64,000 bases of DNA from Pannonibacter phragmitetus DSM 14782 (lineage in GTDB: Bacteria > Pseudomonadota > Alphaproteobacteria > Rhizobiales > Stappiaceae), in contig NZ_KB908219.1 of NCBI RefSeq assembly GCF_000382365.1, positions 62,001 to 126,000 of the forward strand. The letters run 5' to 3'. Shown here piece by piece: positions 1 through 8,744 of this stretch; within the stretch, counting starts at the first letter, position 1; each line of letters opens with the position of its first letter. The translations under genes and the position numbers were made by a program. Under the pieces are notes generated by a model that searched no databases, was not told the DNA's origin, and saw nothing but the letters and a program-made list of their open reading frames with translations.

Positions 1-203
1 ATGGCGCCTTCCACGTTGTCGGCAACGGCCTTGATGGCTTCCAGCGCGCGCGGGGTGCGCAGGGTGATCTCGATGGCCGGCAGGCCGCCGCGCACCAGCG
101 CCTGTGCCATCGGAACGGCTGCCGCAGGGTCCTCGACGATGAGAACGGGGATGACCGGCGCAGCGGTCATGACAGCTTCAATACGGGCGGTATCCTGCGG
201 CAT
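1..203 (-). CDS. eda: KDPG aldolase, N-terminal part (cut by window edge)
   Basis: 2-dehydro-3-deoxy-6-phosphogluconate aldolase, the last Entner-Doudoroff enzyme, splits KDPG into pyruvate and glyceraldehyde-3-phosphate in the cytoplasm. The reverse strand reads from ATG at 203 to the window edge: about 67 residues containing APVIPVLIVEDPAAAVPMA, ALVRGGLPAIEITLRTP and ALEAIKAVADN, the typical first half-barrel of this family. A Shine-Dalgarno AAGGA lies just before the ATG. It starts 27 nt after the edd stop, so the two are almost certainly co-transcribed. The catalytic lysine region lies outside the window. Confidence 0.9.
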   Translation of the reverse strand, partial: MPQDTARIEAVMTAAPVIPVLIVEDPAAAVPMAQALVRGGLPAIEITLRTPRALEAIKAVADNVEGA

Positions 204-230
204 TCCTTGGTCCTTCCGGTAGAGGCAGCA

Positions 231-2051
231 TCAGCTGCCGAAAACATGCGCGCCCGTGTCTGCCGTGCCGACGAGGGCACGGAAGGGGGCAAAGAGATCA
301 CGGCCCGTGCCGGTCTGGTTGGCCGAGAGATCATAGGTGGCGAGCGGGCGGGCGTTGAACTCTGCCGCATCCACCAGCACTTCGAGTGTGCCCTTGACGG
401 CATCGACGCGGATCACGTCGCCATCCTGAATACGGGCGATGGGGCCGCCGTCGCAAGCCTCGGGCGTCACGTGAATGGCCGCAGGCACCTTGCCGGAGGC
501 ACCCGACATGCGGCCATCGGTAACCAGCGCCACCTTCAGGCCCTTGTCCTGCAGGATGCCGAGGGCGGGTGTCAGCTTGTGCAGTTCCGGCATGCCGCAG
601 GCCTTGGGGCCCTGGAAGCGCACCACGGCCACCACGTCGCCGGTCAGCTCGCCGCGCTTGAAGGCGGCCTGCAGGTCGTCCTGCGAGTTGAAGACGCGTG
701 CGGGGGCCTCGATGATGTGACGCTCCGGACCCACGGCGGAAATCTTGATGACGGCGCGGCCCATGTTGCCGTCCAGCACTTTCAGCCCGCCGTTGGCCTG
801 GAAGGCCTTCGGCATCGGCGCCAGCACCTTCTCATCGCCCGAAACGGCAGGCGCGGCATCACGGCGGACGGTGCCATCATCGTTCAGCTTGGCTTCGACC
901 GTGTAGCCATCAAGGCCGGTGCCGTTGACGGTGCGTACGTCCTTGTGCAGCAGCCCGGCGGACAGAAGCTCGCGGATGAGGAAGCCCATGCCGCCGGCGG
1001 CCTGGAAGTGGTTCACGTCGGCCTTGCCGTTCGGATAGACGCGGGCGAGCAGCGGCACCACGTCGGACAGCTCGGAAATGTCATCCCAGGTCAGCTTGAT
1101 GCCGGCCGCATTGGCCATGGCGACAAGGTGCATGGTGTGGTTGGTGGAGCCGCCCGTGGCATGCAGGCCGGCGACGCCGTTGACGATGGCGCGCTCGTCG
1201 ATTACCTCCCCGATGGGGGTGTATTCGTTGCCGAGGGCGCTGATCGCCAGCGCCCGCTTGGCCGCTTCGCGGGTTAGAGCCTCACGCAGCGGCGTGCCCG
1301 GATTGATGAAGGAGGCACCGGGCATATGCAGGCCCATGATCTCCATCAGCATCTGGTTGGAGTTGGCGGTGCCGTAGAAGGTGCAGGTGCCGGGGCCGTG
1401 ATAGGACTTCGATTCCGACTCCAGCAGTTCCGCCCGTCCCACCTTGCCTTCGGCATAGAGCTGGCGCGTCTTGGCCTTCTCGTCATTGGTGATGCCGGAA
1501 GTCATCGGACCTGCCGGGATGAAGACCGCAGGCAGATGGCCGAAGGAGAGGGCGCCGATGACGAGGCCCGGAACGATCTTGTCGCAGATGCCGAGATAGA
1601 CGGCGGCATCGAACATGGCGTGCGACAGGCCGATGGCCGTGGACATGGCGATGATGTCGCGGGAGAACAGCGACAGTTCCATGCCCGACTGGCCCTGCGT
1701 CACGCCATCGCACATGGCCGGAACGCCGCCTGCCACCTGGGCAACGGCACCGGCATCACGGGCGGCCTGCCGGATCAACTCCGGATAGGTCTCGTAGGGC
1801 TGATGGGCCGACAGCATGTCGTTATAGGCGGTGATGATGCCGAGGTTCGGCACCACATCGCCTGCGAGCGCGGCCTTGTCGGAAACGGTGCAGGCGGCAA
1901 AGCCGTGGGCGAGGTTGCCGCAGGCCAGAGTGGAGCGGCGCGGCCCCTTCTCGCCATCAGCCCGGATGCGGTCGAGATAGCGGGAACGGTTGTCGTGGCT
2001 GCGCTTGACGATGCGCTCGGTCACCTCTGCGATGCGGGCATGCACGGTCAT
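231..2051 (-). CDS. edd: Phosphogluconate dehydratase
   Basis: Dehydrates 6-phosphogluconate to KDPG (Entner-Doudoroff pathway); a cytoplasmic Fe-S dehydratase of the IlvD/Edd family. The 606-residue product has the usual Edd length. It shows the family segments [19 protein letters not shown] (about 110-128), [11 protein letters not shown] (about 153) with cluster-type cysteines, and a long [20 protein letters not shown] block (about 217-236) that separates Edd from dihydroxy-acid dehydratase. eda follows after 27 nt; zwf lies upstream on the same strand with a 192-nt gap. An AT-rich near-palindrome sits about 82 nt before the ATG. Confidence 0.95.
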   Translation of the reverse strand: MTVHARIAEVTERIVKRSHDNRSRYLDRIRADGEKGPRRSTLACGNLAHGFAACTVSDKAALAGDVVPNLGIITAYNDMLSAHQPYETYPELIRQAARDAGAVAQVAGGVPAMCDGVTQGQSGMELSLFSRDIIAMSTAIGLSHAMFDAAVYLGICDKIVPGLVIGALSFGHLPAVFIPAGPMTSGITNDEKAKTRQLYAEGKVGRAELLESESKSYHGPGTCTFYGTANSNQMLMEIMGLHMPGASFINPGTPLREALTREAAKRALAISALGNEYTPIGEVIDERAIVNGVAGLHATGGSTNHTMHLVAMANAAGIKLTWDDISELSDVVPLLARVYPNGKADVNHFQAAGGMGFLIRELLSAGLLHKDVRTVNGTGLDGYTVEAKLNDDGTVRRDAAPAVSGDEKVLAPMPKAFQANGGLKVLDGNMGRAVIKISAVGPERHIIEAPARVFNSQDDLQAAFKRGELTGDVVAVVRFQGPKACGMPELHKLTPALGILQDKGLKVALVTDGRMSGASGKVPAAIHVTPEACDGGPIARIQDGDVIRVDAVKGTLEVLVDAAEFNARPLATYDLSANQTGTGRDLFAPFRALVGTADTGAHVFGS

Positions 2052-2132
2052 GGAACTTTCTCTCCCTCAGTTCCGGGGCGGGAAGGGCGCATGAGGCGTC
2101 CAGAGCAGATCACAATCCCGCCGCCCTGCGGA

Positions 2133-2146
2133 TTTAATCGATTTAA
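2133..2146. promoter_or_regulatory. AT-rich near-palindrome upstream of edd
   Basis: TTTAATCGATTTAA (6 of 7 base pairs symmetric around CG) stands out in GC-rich DNA about 82 nt upstream of the edd start. It resembles the AT-rich dyads before zwf and before the ROK regulator gene. Operator function is inferred only. Confidence 0.3.
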
Positions 2147-2243
2147 GCCGAAGCGGCAACTGCTTCCGGCATGTCATTTGCGATCCGTATAATCGTGCCG
2201 CCAGCAGAATGCGGGCGGCACGATTGCCCAGGCTCGGGCTGGA

Positions 2244-3716
2244 TCAGGCGTTTTCTTCCGACCAGGTGCGGCCATCGCGCTCGATCAGGGCGATCGAGGC
2301 GGACGGGCCCCATGTGCCGGCGGTGTAGCCCTTGGGCTGATCCTTGGCGGTTGACCAGGATTCGAGGATCGGATCGATCCACCGCCAGGCTGCATCCACT
2401 TCGTCGCGGCGCATGAACAGGGTCTGGTTGCCGCGTATTACGTCCATGATCAGCCGCTCATAGGCATCCGGATTGCGCACCTTGAAGGCGTCGGCAAAGC
2501 TCATGTCCAGCGGCACACGGCGCAGGCGCATGCCGCCGGGGCCCGGGTCCTTGATCATGATTTCCATCTTCACGCCCTCATCCGGCTGCAGGCGGATGAC
2601 CAGGCGGTTGTCGGTGATGACGCCGGCTTCCGCGCCGAAGATGGAGTGGGGAATCGGGCGGAACTGCACGACGATTTCCGACACGCGGGTGGCAAGGCGC
2701 TTGCCCGTGCGCAGGTAGAAGGGCACGCCGGACCAGCGCCAGTTGGCAATCTCTGCCTTGATGGCGACGAAGGTTTCCGTGAGGCTGTCGTCCCGGCCCA
2801 GCTCTTCCAGATAGCCCGGCACGGCACCACCGGAGGAGGCGCCAGCCTTGTATTGGCCGCGCACGATGTGCTTTTCCACCAGCTCCGGGGTGAAAGGCGC
2901 GAGCGCCTTCAGAACCTTGAGCTTTTCGTCGCGCACACTGTCCGCATCCATCGAGGCGGGCGGTTCCATGGCGACAAGGCAGAGAAGCTGGAGAATGTGG
3001 TTCTGCACCATGTCACGCAGGGCACCTGCCGTGTCGTAGTAACCGGCACGCCCGCCGACGCCGAGCGACTCGGCCACGGTGATCTGCACATGGTCGATGT
3101 GGGCGGCATTCCACAGCGGCTCGAACAGGGCGTTGGCAAAGCGCAGCGCCATCAGGTTCTGCACTGTCTCCTTGCCGAGATAGTGGTCGATACGGAAGAT
3201 CTGGTGTTCCTGGAACACCTTGCCGATGGTCTCGTTCAGCGCCTTGGCCGACTCGCCGTCCTTGCCGATCGGCTTTTCGATGACGACGCGGGTGTTGTCA
3301 TTGACAAGGCCAGCCTTGCCGATCCCGGCGCAGATGGTTCCGAAGATATCCGGCGACACTGCGAGGTAGAAGGCACGGACCACATCCGGGCGCTCGTTCA
3401 GGATCTGGCCCAGCTCTGCCCAGCCAGCGTCTGCCGCCACATCGATGGCCACATAGGTCAGGCGGCCGAGAAAGCGGGTGAGGGCTTCACCGTCCAGATC
3501 CTTGAGGTGCTCGCGCAGGGCAGCTTCCGCCCAGGCGCGGTATTCACCGGAAGAAAACTCGCGCCGCGATGTGACGATAATGCGGGCTGCATCGGGGATC
3601 TGGCCGTCGAGATCGCGGAAATAGAGGGCCGGGAGCAGCTTGCGGTGCGCGAGGTCACCGGTGCCGCCGAATACGACCAGATCGAAATCATCCACTGCGA
3701 TCACGCGAACGGCCAT
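2244..3716 (-). CDS. zwf: Glucose-6-phosphate 1-dehydrogenase
   Basis: Oxidises glucose-6-phosphate to 6-phosphogluconolactone with NAD(P)+, feeding the Entner-Doudoroff and pentose phosphate routes. The 490-residue product has the N-terminal nucleotide-binding motif VVFGGTGDLAHRKLLPALY, the catalytic RIDHYLGKE motif near residue 180 and GVPFYLRTGKRL in the C-terminal half. I chose the ATG at 3716, not the in-frame ATG at 3749, because GAGGAG lies right in front of it and the protein then starts MAVRVIAVDDFDLVVFGG. In rhizobia pgl normally sits between zwf and edd; here no lactonase gene is present in the gap. Confidence 0.95.
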   Translation of the reverse strand: MAVRVIAVDDFDLVVFGGTGDLAHRKLLPALYFRDLDGQIPDAARIIVTSRREFSSGEYRAWAEAALREHLKDLDGEALTRFLGRLTYVAIDVAADAGWAELGQILNERPDVVRAFYLAVSPDIFGTICAGIGKAGLVNDNTRVVIEKPIGKDGESAKALNETIGKVFQEHQIFRIDHYLGKETVQNLMALRFANALFEPLWNAAHIDHVQITVAESLGVGGRAGYYDTAGALRDMVQNHILQLLCLVAMEPPASMDADSVRDEKLKVLKALAPFTPELVEKHIVRGQYKAGASSGGAVPGYLEELGRDDSLTETFVAIKAEIANWRWSGVPFYLRTGKRLATRVSEIVVQFRPIPHSIFGAEAGVITDNRLVIRLQPDEGVKMEIMIKDPGPGGMRLRRVPLDMSFADAFKVRNPDAYERLIMDVIRGNQTLFMRRDEVDAAWRWIDPILESWSTAKDQPKGYTAGTWGPSASIALIERDGRTWSEENA

Positions 3717-3760
3717 GCTCCTCGTCTCCCTTTTGGAGTGCGGCCCCAACGGCCGTCTGA

Positions 3761-3783
3761 TTTATTTCGATGAGTTAAATAAA
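3761..3783. promoter_or_regulatory. Candidate operator upstream of zwf
   Basis: Perfect inverted repeat TTTATTT-N9-AAATAAA centred 56 nt upstream of the zwf start. AT-rich dyads of this kind are typical of ROK and GntR/LacI-type operators. No regulator is proven. Confidence 0.4.
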
Positions 3784-3828
3784 GGAAAATGGGTTGGGCC
3801 GCAATGCTAACACGCATTCTCCGGAACG

Positions 3829-3862
3829 TCTCCGCCCCGTTTCAGTTTTTTCGGGGCGGAGA
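3829..3862 (-). terminator. Stem-loop after the frc operon
   Basis: Perfect 11-bp stem (TCTCCGCCCCG / CGGGGCGGAGA) with a 12-nt loop, 16 nt past the frcA stop. It has no terminal U tract, so it may be a processed 3' end or weak terminator. Confidence 0.5.
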
Positions 3863-3878
3863 ACGAAGTTCAGCAGAA

Positions 3879-4655
3879 TCAAGCTGCTAGCTCGACCGGA
3901 GGTTCCATGGCGCCGGTCATGATGGCCACAGCATCCGACATGGAGAAATCGGAGGGCTTGATGATCGTGGCGCGCTTGCCAAGGCGGTGGATGTGGATGC
4001 GGTCTGCCACTTCAAACACATGCGGCATGTTGTGGCTGATCAGGATGATCGGCAGGCCGCGTGAGTTCACGTCCTTGATGAGGTCCAGCACGCGGCGGCT
4101 TTCCTTCACGCCAAGCGCTGCCGTCGGCTCGTCCATGATGATCACCTTGGAGCCGAAGGCCGCAGCGCGGGCCACCGCAACACCCTGACGCTGGCCGCCG
4201 GAAAGCGTCTCCACCGCCTGGTTGATGTTCTGGATGGTCATCAGGCCGAGTTCCGCCAGTTTCTTGCGGGCGAAGTCCTCCATCGCCCTGCGGTCCAGCG
4301 TGCGGAACACCTTGCCCATCAGGCCGGGTTTGCGGATTTCCCGGCCCATGAACATGTTGTCGGTGATCGACAGGGCAGGGGACATGGCGAGCGTCTGGTA
4401 GACGGTCTCGATCCCGGCCATGCGCGCATCATTGGGGGAGGTGAAGCGGATCTCCTCGCCATCCAGATGGATGCTGCCGCTGTCCGGCGTCACGGCGCCG
4501 GACAGTGCCTTGATGAGCGTGGACTTGCCTGCACCATTGTCGCCGATGACGGCGAGGATCTCGCCCGGCATCAGGTCGAAGTCGCAATGATCCATGGCGG
4601 TAACGGGGCCATAGCGCTTGACGAGGCCACGGGCCTTCAGAACTGCCTCGGTCAT
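3879..4655 (-). CDS. frcA: Sugar ABC transporter ATPase, FrcA-like
   Basis: ATP-binding subunit of a CUT2-type sugar importer at the inner membrane, probably for fructose. It is a single ABC domain (258 residues), unlike the double-domain RbsA type. Motifs: Walker A GDNGAGKSTLIKAL (about 36-49), signature LSGGQRQGVAVARA and Walker B VIIMDEPTAAL, followed by the H-loop ISHN. The start at 4655 overlaps the permease stop by the sequence ATGA, which indicates translational coupling; an upstream in-frame ATG at 4730 lies inside the permease gene and is rejected. Substrate is inferred from the FrcB-like binding protein of the same operon. Confidence 0.9.
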   Translation of the reverse strand: MTEAVLKARGLVKRYGPVTAMDHCDFDLMPGEILAVIGDNGAGKSTLIKALSGAVTPDSGSIHLDGEEIRFTSPNDARMAGIETVYQTLAMSPALSITDNMFMGREIRKPGLMGKVFRTLDRRAMEDFARKKLAELGLMTIQNINQAVETLSGGQRQGVAVARAAAFGSKVIIMDEPTAALGVKESRRVLDLIKDVNSRGLPIILISHNMPHVFEVADRIHIHRLGKRATIIKPSDFSMSDAVAIMTGAMEPPVELAA

Positions 4656-5728
4656 GCCGTTACCTTTCTGATCCACTGGTCGATGGTGACGGCGGCAATG
4701 ATCAGCACGCCGATGAGGAGATAGGTCCACTGCGGATCGGCACCAGCCATGCGCAGGCCCAGCTCGAACACGCCGACGATCAGCGCGCCGAAGAAGGCGC
4801 CGACGATGGAGCCGCGCCCGCCGAAGAGCGAGATGCCGCCAATCACCACAGCGGTGATGGCCTGGATGTTGCCGATGACACCGGTTGTGGCCGAGGGCGA
4901 GACGGAGCCGAAGCGGCCGATCATGACCCAGGCGGCAAGGCCGCAGATGAAGCCGACGAGCATGTAGACCGACATGAGCGTGCGGTGCACGTTGACGCCC
5001 GCAAGCTTTGCCGCCTCCGGGTCGTCGCCGACGGCATAGACATGCCGCCCCCAGGCGGTGGAGCGCAGCGCATAGGCGAGTACTGCCACCACAAGGATCA
5101 TCAGGATGACGCCGTAGGTGAGGCTCGCACCGCCAACCTTCAGCGTGGTGCCAAGGAACTGAAGGAAGGGCGCCTGCGTCTCGATGTCCTGCGCACGGAT
5201 GGTTTCATTGGCAGAGTAAAGATAATTGGCCGCCAGAACGATCTGCCACATGCCGAGCGTGACGATGAAGGGCGGCAGCTTGACGCGGGACACCAGCCAG
5301 CCGTTGACGGCGCCGATCATCGTGCCGCAGGCAAGGCCGATCATCACCGAAATTGCGGGCGGAATGCCATAGCGGAAGGTGAACTGGCCCATGATGACGG
5401 ACGTCAGCACTGCGATGGCGCCGACGCTGAGGTCGATGCCGGCGGTGAGGATGATCAGGCTCTGGGCTGCCGCCAGCACGCCGACGATCTGCACCTGCTG
5501 CAGGATCAGCGTCATGGCGAAGGGCGAAAAGAACTTCTCTCCCAGATAAGCGCCGAAAAGCAGGATGGCTGCAATGAGAACGAGCAGCGGCACGAGCGCC
5601 GTGTTGGTGTGCAGCGCATGGTGGAACTGCTGCAGGACGCCTTTCTTATGATCCTGAAACTCGGCGAAATTCTCTTCCCGGCGCGTTTTTACCGCATCCT
5701 CGAAGTTGTCGGTCTTGCTCACGGCCAA
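4652..5728 (-). CDS. frcC: Sugar ABC transporter permease, FrcC-like
   Basis: Inner-membrane permease of the same importer (BPD_transp_2 / CUT2 family), 358 residues. A hydrophilic N-terminus of about 45 residues precedes about eight to ten hydrophobic helices. The conserved segment ILTAGIDLSVGAIAVL (about 110) and the cytoplasmic loop VYAVGDDPEAAKLAGVNV (about 231) are characteristic of RbsC-like permeases. It overlaps frcA by 4 nt and follows frcB after a 126-nt gap that contains two stem-loops. Confidence 0.9.
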   Translation of the reverse strand: MAVSKTDNFEDAVKTRREENFAEFQDHKKGVLQQFHHALHTNTALVPLLVLIAAILLFGAYLGEKFFSPFAMTLILQQVQIVGVLAAAQSLIILTAGIDLSVGAIAVLTSVIMGQFTFRYGIPPAISVMIGLACGTMIGAVNGWLVSRVKLPPFIVTLGMWQIVLAANYLYSANETIRAQDIETQAPFLQFLGTTLKVGGASLTYGVILMILVVAVLAYALRSTAWGRHVYAVGDDPEAAKLAGVNVHRTLMSVYMLVGFICGLAAWVMIGRFGSVSPSATTGVIGNIQAITAVVIGGISLFGGRGSIVGAFFGALIVGVFELGLRMAGADPQWTYLLIGVLIIAAVTIDQWIRKVTA

Positions 5729-5753
5729 GCCTCCTCCCGCTGTGAGAGAGACG

Positions 5754-5840
5754 CCGGGCGCCGCGGGGCGCCCGGAGCTTCTCCGGCATGTTTTCTGGTT
5801 CTTGTGACGTCAGGGATCAGGCGGGCCAGCCGCCCGATCC
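5754..5840 (-). other. Two intercistronic stem-loops between frcB and frcC
   Basis: Hairpin one: CCGGGCGCC / GGCGCCCGG at 5754-5775. Hairpin two: GGATC-A-GGCGG / CCGCC-C-GATCC at 5814-5840. Neither has a U tract. Such structures after a binding-protein gene often protect its mRNA 3' end and raise binding protein over permease; that role is inferred here. Confidence 0.5.
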
Positions 5841-5854
5841 GCATGCGCGAGGTC

Positions 5855-6874
5855 TCAGCCCCAGCAGAGCTTCTTGCCTTCCTCGACCGAGATGGACTGG
5901 ACGCCATCCACCGGCTTGCCGGTGACGAGCGACACGCCCGTGTCGAAGAAGTCCTTGCCGCCGGTGGCCTGCGGCTTGGTGCCGTCCTTGGCCCAGGCGG
6001 CGATGGCCTCGATGCCCTTGGCGGCCATCAGCAGCGGGTACTGCTGGGAGGTGGCGCCGATGACGCCGGCTTCCACATTGGCAACGCCCGGGCAGCCGCC
6101 ATCGACGGAGACGATCAGAACGTCCTTCTCGCGCCCGATGGCCTTCAGGGCCTCATAGGCGCCAGCGGCTGCGGGCTCGTTGATGGTGTAGACCACATTG
6201 ACCGAAGGGTCCTTGGCGAGCAGGCTTTCCATGGCCTTGCGGCCGCCTTCCTCGTTGCCCTGGGTCACGTCATTGCCGACGATGCGCGGATCGGTCTCAT
6301 CGCCCCACTTGTTCGGGTCGCCCAGTTCGATGCCGAAGCCCTTCAGGAAACCCTGATTGCGCAGCACGTCCACGGTCGGCTGGGACACGTCAAGGTCGAG
6401 CATGGCGATCTTCGCGTCTGCGGTCTTGTCCCCAAGCGTCTTTGCGGCCCACTGGCCGATCAGTTCACCGGCAAGGAAGTTGTCGGTGGCGAAGGTCATG
6501 TCAGCTGAGTCCAGCGGATTCAGCGGTGTGTCGAGGGCGATGACGAGGATGCCGGCATCGCGGGCCTGCTTCACGGCCGGAACGATGGCGGAGGTGTCGG
6601 AGGCGGTCAGCAGGATGCCCTTGGCGCCGTTGGCGATGCAGGTTTCGATGGCCGCGACCTGGGTGTCGTTGTCACCATCGACCTTGCCGGCATAGGCATT
6701 CAGCTGAATGCCAAGCTCCTTGGCCTTGGCGGCAGCGCCCTCGCGCATCTTCACGAAGAACGGGTTGGTGTCCGTCTTGGTGATGAGGCAGGCGTTGACC
6801 GTGTCGGCCTGTGCCGGGGCAACGGCGCCCATGGCTGCGAATACGGAACCTGCGAGAAGCATCTTGCGGATCAT
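5855..6874 (-). CDS. frcB: Fructose-type periplasmic binding protein, FrcB-like
   Basis: Periplasmic sugar-binding protein of the importer, 339 residues. It has a Sec signal peptide ([16 protein letters not shown]...PAQA, about 24 residues), then the mature start [20 protein letters not shown]. This start and the segments [35 protein letters not shown] and [10 protein letters not shown] closely resemble Sinorhizobium meliloti FrcB as I remember it. I prefer the ATG at 6874 over the one at 6883 because AGGGAGG ends directly against 6883 but is 9 nt from 6874. Fructose is the likely ligand; ribose or mannose are possible. Confidence 0.88.
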   Translation of the reverse strand: MIRKMLLAGSVFAAMGAVAPAQADTVNACLITKTDTNPFFVKMREGAAAKAKELGIQLNAYAGKVDGDNDTQVAAIETCIANGAKGILLTASDTSAIVPAVKQARDAGILVIALDTPLNPLDSADMTFATDNFLAGELIGQWAAKTLGDKTADAKIAMLDLDVSQPTVDVLRNQGFLKGFGIELGDPNKWGDETDPRIVGNDVTQGNEEGGRKAMESLLAKDPSVNVVYTINEPAAAGAYEALKAIGREKDVLIVSVDGGCPGVANVEAGVIGATSQQYPLLMAAKGIEAIAAWAKDGTKPQATGGKDFFDTGVSLVTGKPVDGVQSISVEEGKKLCWG

Positions 6875-6907
6875 TGTCGTCATCCTCCCTGACCGTTTGT
6901 CTCCTCC

Positions 6908-6939
6908 CGTTCTGGCCCCGGCCGGTTCAGGCCAGAACG
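6908..6939 (-). other. Stem-loop between ROK regulator gene and frcB
   Basis: Perfect 10-bp stem CGTTCTGGCC / GGCCAGAACG with a 12-nt loop in the 73-nt gap upstream of frcB. No U tract follows. It could be a partial terminator or RNA-processing element that sets different levels for regulator and transporter. Confidence 0.45.
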
Positions 6940-6947
6940 GCTGCCCC

Positions 6948-8219
6948 TCAAGCTGTCGAGGGGGCTTCCAGACGGAGGGCTCCCACCCCCGCCGATCCCT
7001 TGAGGCCGCCGGTCAGGATTTCTGCCCGGGGCGAAAAATTGAAGAACATGGGCAGGCTGGCAGCGCCGAGGGCGCCCGCGTCCTGCCCGAAACTGCCATG
7101 CTCTACACGCGGCGCATCGCGCGCTTCCGGCGCTTCTTCGACGAGCGCCCGGTGCAGTTTTCCGATCAGTGCACTCAGCATGCCGCTGTCGATGTCGCAG
7201 TCGATCACGATCAGGGGAATGTCGAGCAGGGCGTGGCTGGCACGCACAGAAGGCAATAGCGCATCCACGCAATCCTCCAGCCATTCCCCCACTTCGGGCC
7301 GCCCGGCGATGACCGCCTGCTCCAGCTCGGCGCGTGACGGGCGCAGGCCGGAGCCTTGCGTCAGATGCCGTGCCAGCGCGCCGAGTGAGGCGCGGGTCAG
7401 CAGGATGTCCCAGCTGCCTTTCGGGCGCGGGGCGCTGGCAAGCTTGCTTGGCGTCACCGGCATCACGGCCACGTCCGCCGCATTGCCGGTGGTTCCGCGC
7501 ACCACATCGCCGTTCATGATCAGCCCGCCGCCGATGGCAGGGCCGATGAAAAGGTAGAGGAAATTGTCTTCCTTACGGCCAAGCCCGTAAAACAGTTCTG
7601 CAACTGCCGCAGCCGTGCCGTCATTCTCGGCGAAGACCGGAAGGCCGCTGGCTGCCTCAAGACTGGCGGCGAAATCCACCTCGTCCCACGGCTTGAAGTT
7701 CTCTGCAGGAAGGCCAAGCTGCTGCAGCCATGCGCCCAGATTGAAGGGCTGGGCAAGGCCGATGCCGGTCAGGCGTCGGCGCTCGGCCGGAGACAGAAGG
7801 TCCTGCAGTTTCTCGATATCCTGCCGGATCATGTCCACCGCAACAGATGGCAGCGGCAGGATCATGTCGTGATAGCTGCGCCCGATGATGCGGCCGCCGA
7901 AATCGACCAGCACCGTCTCGATGCCGGCGCGGCCGAGGCGTACGCCGAAACCAAAGGCGCCGCGCGTGGCAAGGCGCAGGATCGTGGCCGGCTGGCCGCG
8001 TCCGCCATCGTGGCGCTTGCCGACTTCCTCGATCAGGCCATCCTGAGCCAGTTCCTGGATGATGGCGCCAATCGCCGCATTGGTCAGATTGGCAGACCGG
8101 GCGAGCTCCGCCTTGGAGGCTTCCCCGGCGCGGCGCAGGATCTGCAGCACGATACGCTCGTTGTAACGGCGCAGTTGTGCCGAATTGCTGCCTCTCCCGC
8201 TTGTGACGTTTCCTGCCAT
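6948..8219 (-). CDS. ROK-family transcriptional regulator
   Basis: 423 residues: N-terminal winged helix (about 14-80; [31 protein letters not shown]) followed by a ROK sugar-binding/kinase-like domain with [37 protein letters not shown] and a glycine-rich [22 protein letters not shown] segment. The family are sugar-responsive repressors (NagC/XylR type). It lies directly upstream of frcBCA on the same strand, so it is the obvious local regulator, analogous in position to FrcR of rhizobia. An AT-rich dyad sits about 46 nt before its start. No functional glucokinase activity is implied. Confidence 0.88.
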   Translation of the reverse strand: MAGNVTSGRGSNSAQLRRYNERIVLQILRRAGEASKAELARSANLTNAAIGAIIQELAQDGLIEEVGKRHDGGRGQPATILRLATRGAFGFGVRLGRAGIETVLVDFGGRIIGRSYHDMILPLPSVAVDMIRQDIEKLQDLLSPAERRRLTGIGLAQPFNLGAWLQQLGLPAENFKPWDEVDFAASLEAASGLPVFAENDGTAAAVAELFYGLGRKEDNFLYLFIGPAIGGGLIMNGDVVRGTTGNAADVAVMPVTPSKLASAPRPKGSWDILLTRASLGALARHLTQGSGLRPSRAELEQAVIAGRPEVGEWLEDCVDALLPSVRASHALLDIPLIVIDCDIDSGMLSALIGKLHRALVEEAPEARDAPRVEHGSFGQDAGALGAASLPMFFNFSPRAEILTGGLKGSAGVGALRLEAPSTA

Positions 8220-8264
8220 TCAGCGTCCTCCCTGGTGGCTGATATGAAACTGCCGCCAGCACCG

Positions 8265-8289
8265 AATAATTTTTGTTGATTTAATTATT
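8265..8289. promoter_or_regulatory. Candidate ROK operator
   Basis: Perfect dyad AATAATT-N11-AATTATT, 45 nt upstream of the ROK regulator ATG, in strong compositional contrast to the flanks. It fits the AT-rich operators of ROK repressors and suggests autoregulation of the regulator-frcBCA unit. Confidence 0.45.
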
Positions 8290-8477
8290 TGGTGCTCGCG
8301 CCCTGCAGTCAACCATTTTCGTTGTTGCACTGCGTCAAAGTGCAGATTCTGGAATATTAGATTCCCCTAGTTGTTTTGAGGAGATGGCAATTTCAACTAT
8401 GGGTAATGCGCTTCAATAATTTTTCCCGCCTTGCGGAAATGCAACCGGAAATCTGAAATCACTGTATTGTTTGTCTA

Positions 8478-8529
8478 CTAATACCTGGGCATCTGAGATG
8501 CTGACGTATCACGCCTTGAAATTGCTCAG
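8478..8529 (-). repeat. Degenerate partial copy of the 106-bp palindromic element
   Basis: Aligns with one half of the full elements at 17525, 26705 and 33345. The shared core includes GATGCTGACG, a TATCACGCC/CATCACGCC segment and CTTGAAAnTGCTCA. The large hairpin half is missing. Confidence 0.55.
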
Positions 8530-8567
8530 TCCCTGCGATGTCTGAGAAAAAAAAGTCGCAGGTGCCG

Positions 8568-8604
8568 TTACGTCGCCGGTTGACGTAAACGGAAGGAACG
8601 TCAA
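8568..8604. promoter_or_regulatory. Overlapping GACGT dyads upstream of fadD
   Basis: Two interleaved perfect dyads: TTACGTC-N7-GACGTAA (8568-8588) and TTGACGT-N11-ACGTCAA (8580-8604). TTGACG at 8580-8585 could also be a -35 element, which would put the transcription start close to the beginning of the structured leader at about 8612. ACGT-centred operators occur for several fatty-acid and branched-chain catabolism regulators; assignment is inference. Confidence 0.4.
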
Positions 8605-8611
8605 ATCTGTA

Positions 8612-8713
8612 GGAAGACGCCCCAGGCAGGGGTATCAACCTGGAATGCCGCAGGCAGGGAGGTTGCGCTGGCGAGCGCAAGCCGGGAGTGAAGCTCCCGG
8701 GCCTAGGTCTTCC
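8612..8713 (+). ncRNA. Structured leader RNA candidate upstream of fadD
   Basis: A 7-bp closing helix (GGAAGAC 8612-8618 / GTCTTCC 8707-8713) encloses four hairpins: CCCC/GGGG (8620-8632), TGCC/GGCA (8646-8656), TTGCGCT/AGCGCAA (8663-8680) and CCGGGAG/CTCCCGG (8682-8700). An alternative 8-bp helix, ACCTGGAA (8638-8645) / TTCCAGGT (8711-8718), competes with the closing helix. The fadD Shine-Dalgarno lies about 22 nt downstream. No known riboswitch class is recognised. Confidence 0.45.
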
Positions 8714-8744
8714 AGGTGGCGCAGAATCTCGATTGGAGACCGCC

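Larger units (their letters stand above)
8220..8744. other. 525-bp non-coding region between ROK regulator and fadD
   Basis: No convincing ORF. It holds, in order, an AT-rich operator-like dyad (8265-8289), a relatively AT-rich stretch (about 8290-8475), a degenerate half copy of the 106-bp repeat family (about 8478-8529), GACGT-type dyads (8568-8604), and a multi-hairpin leader (8612-8713) before fadD. Confidence 0.8.
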
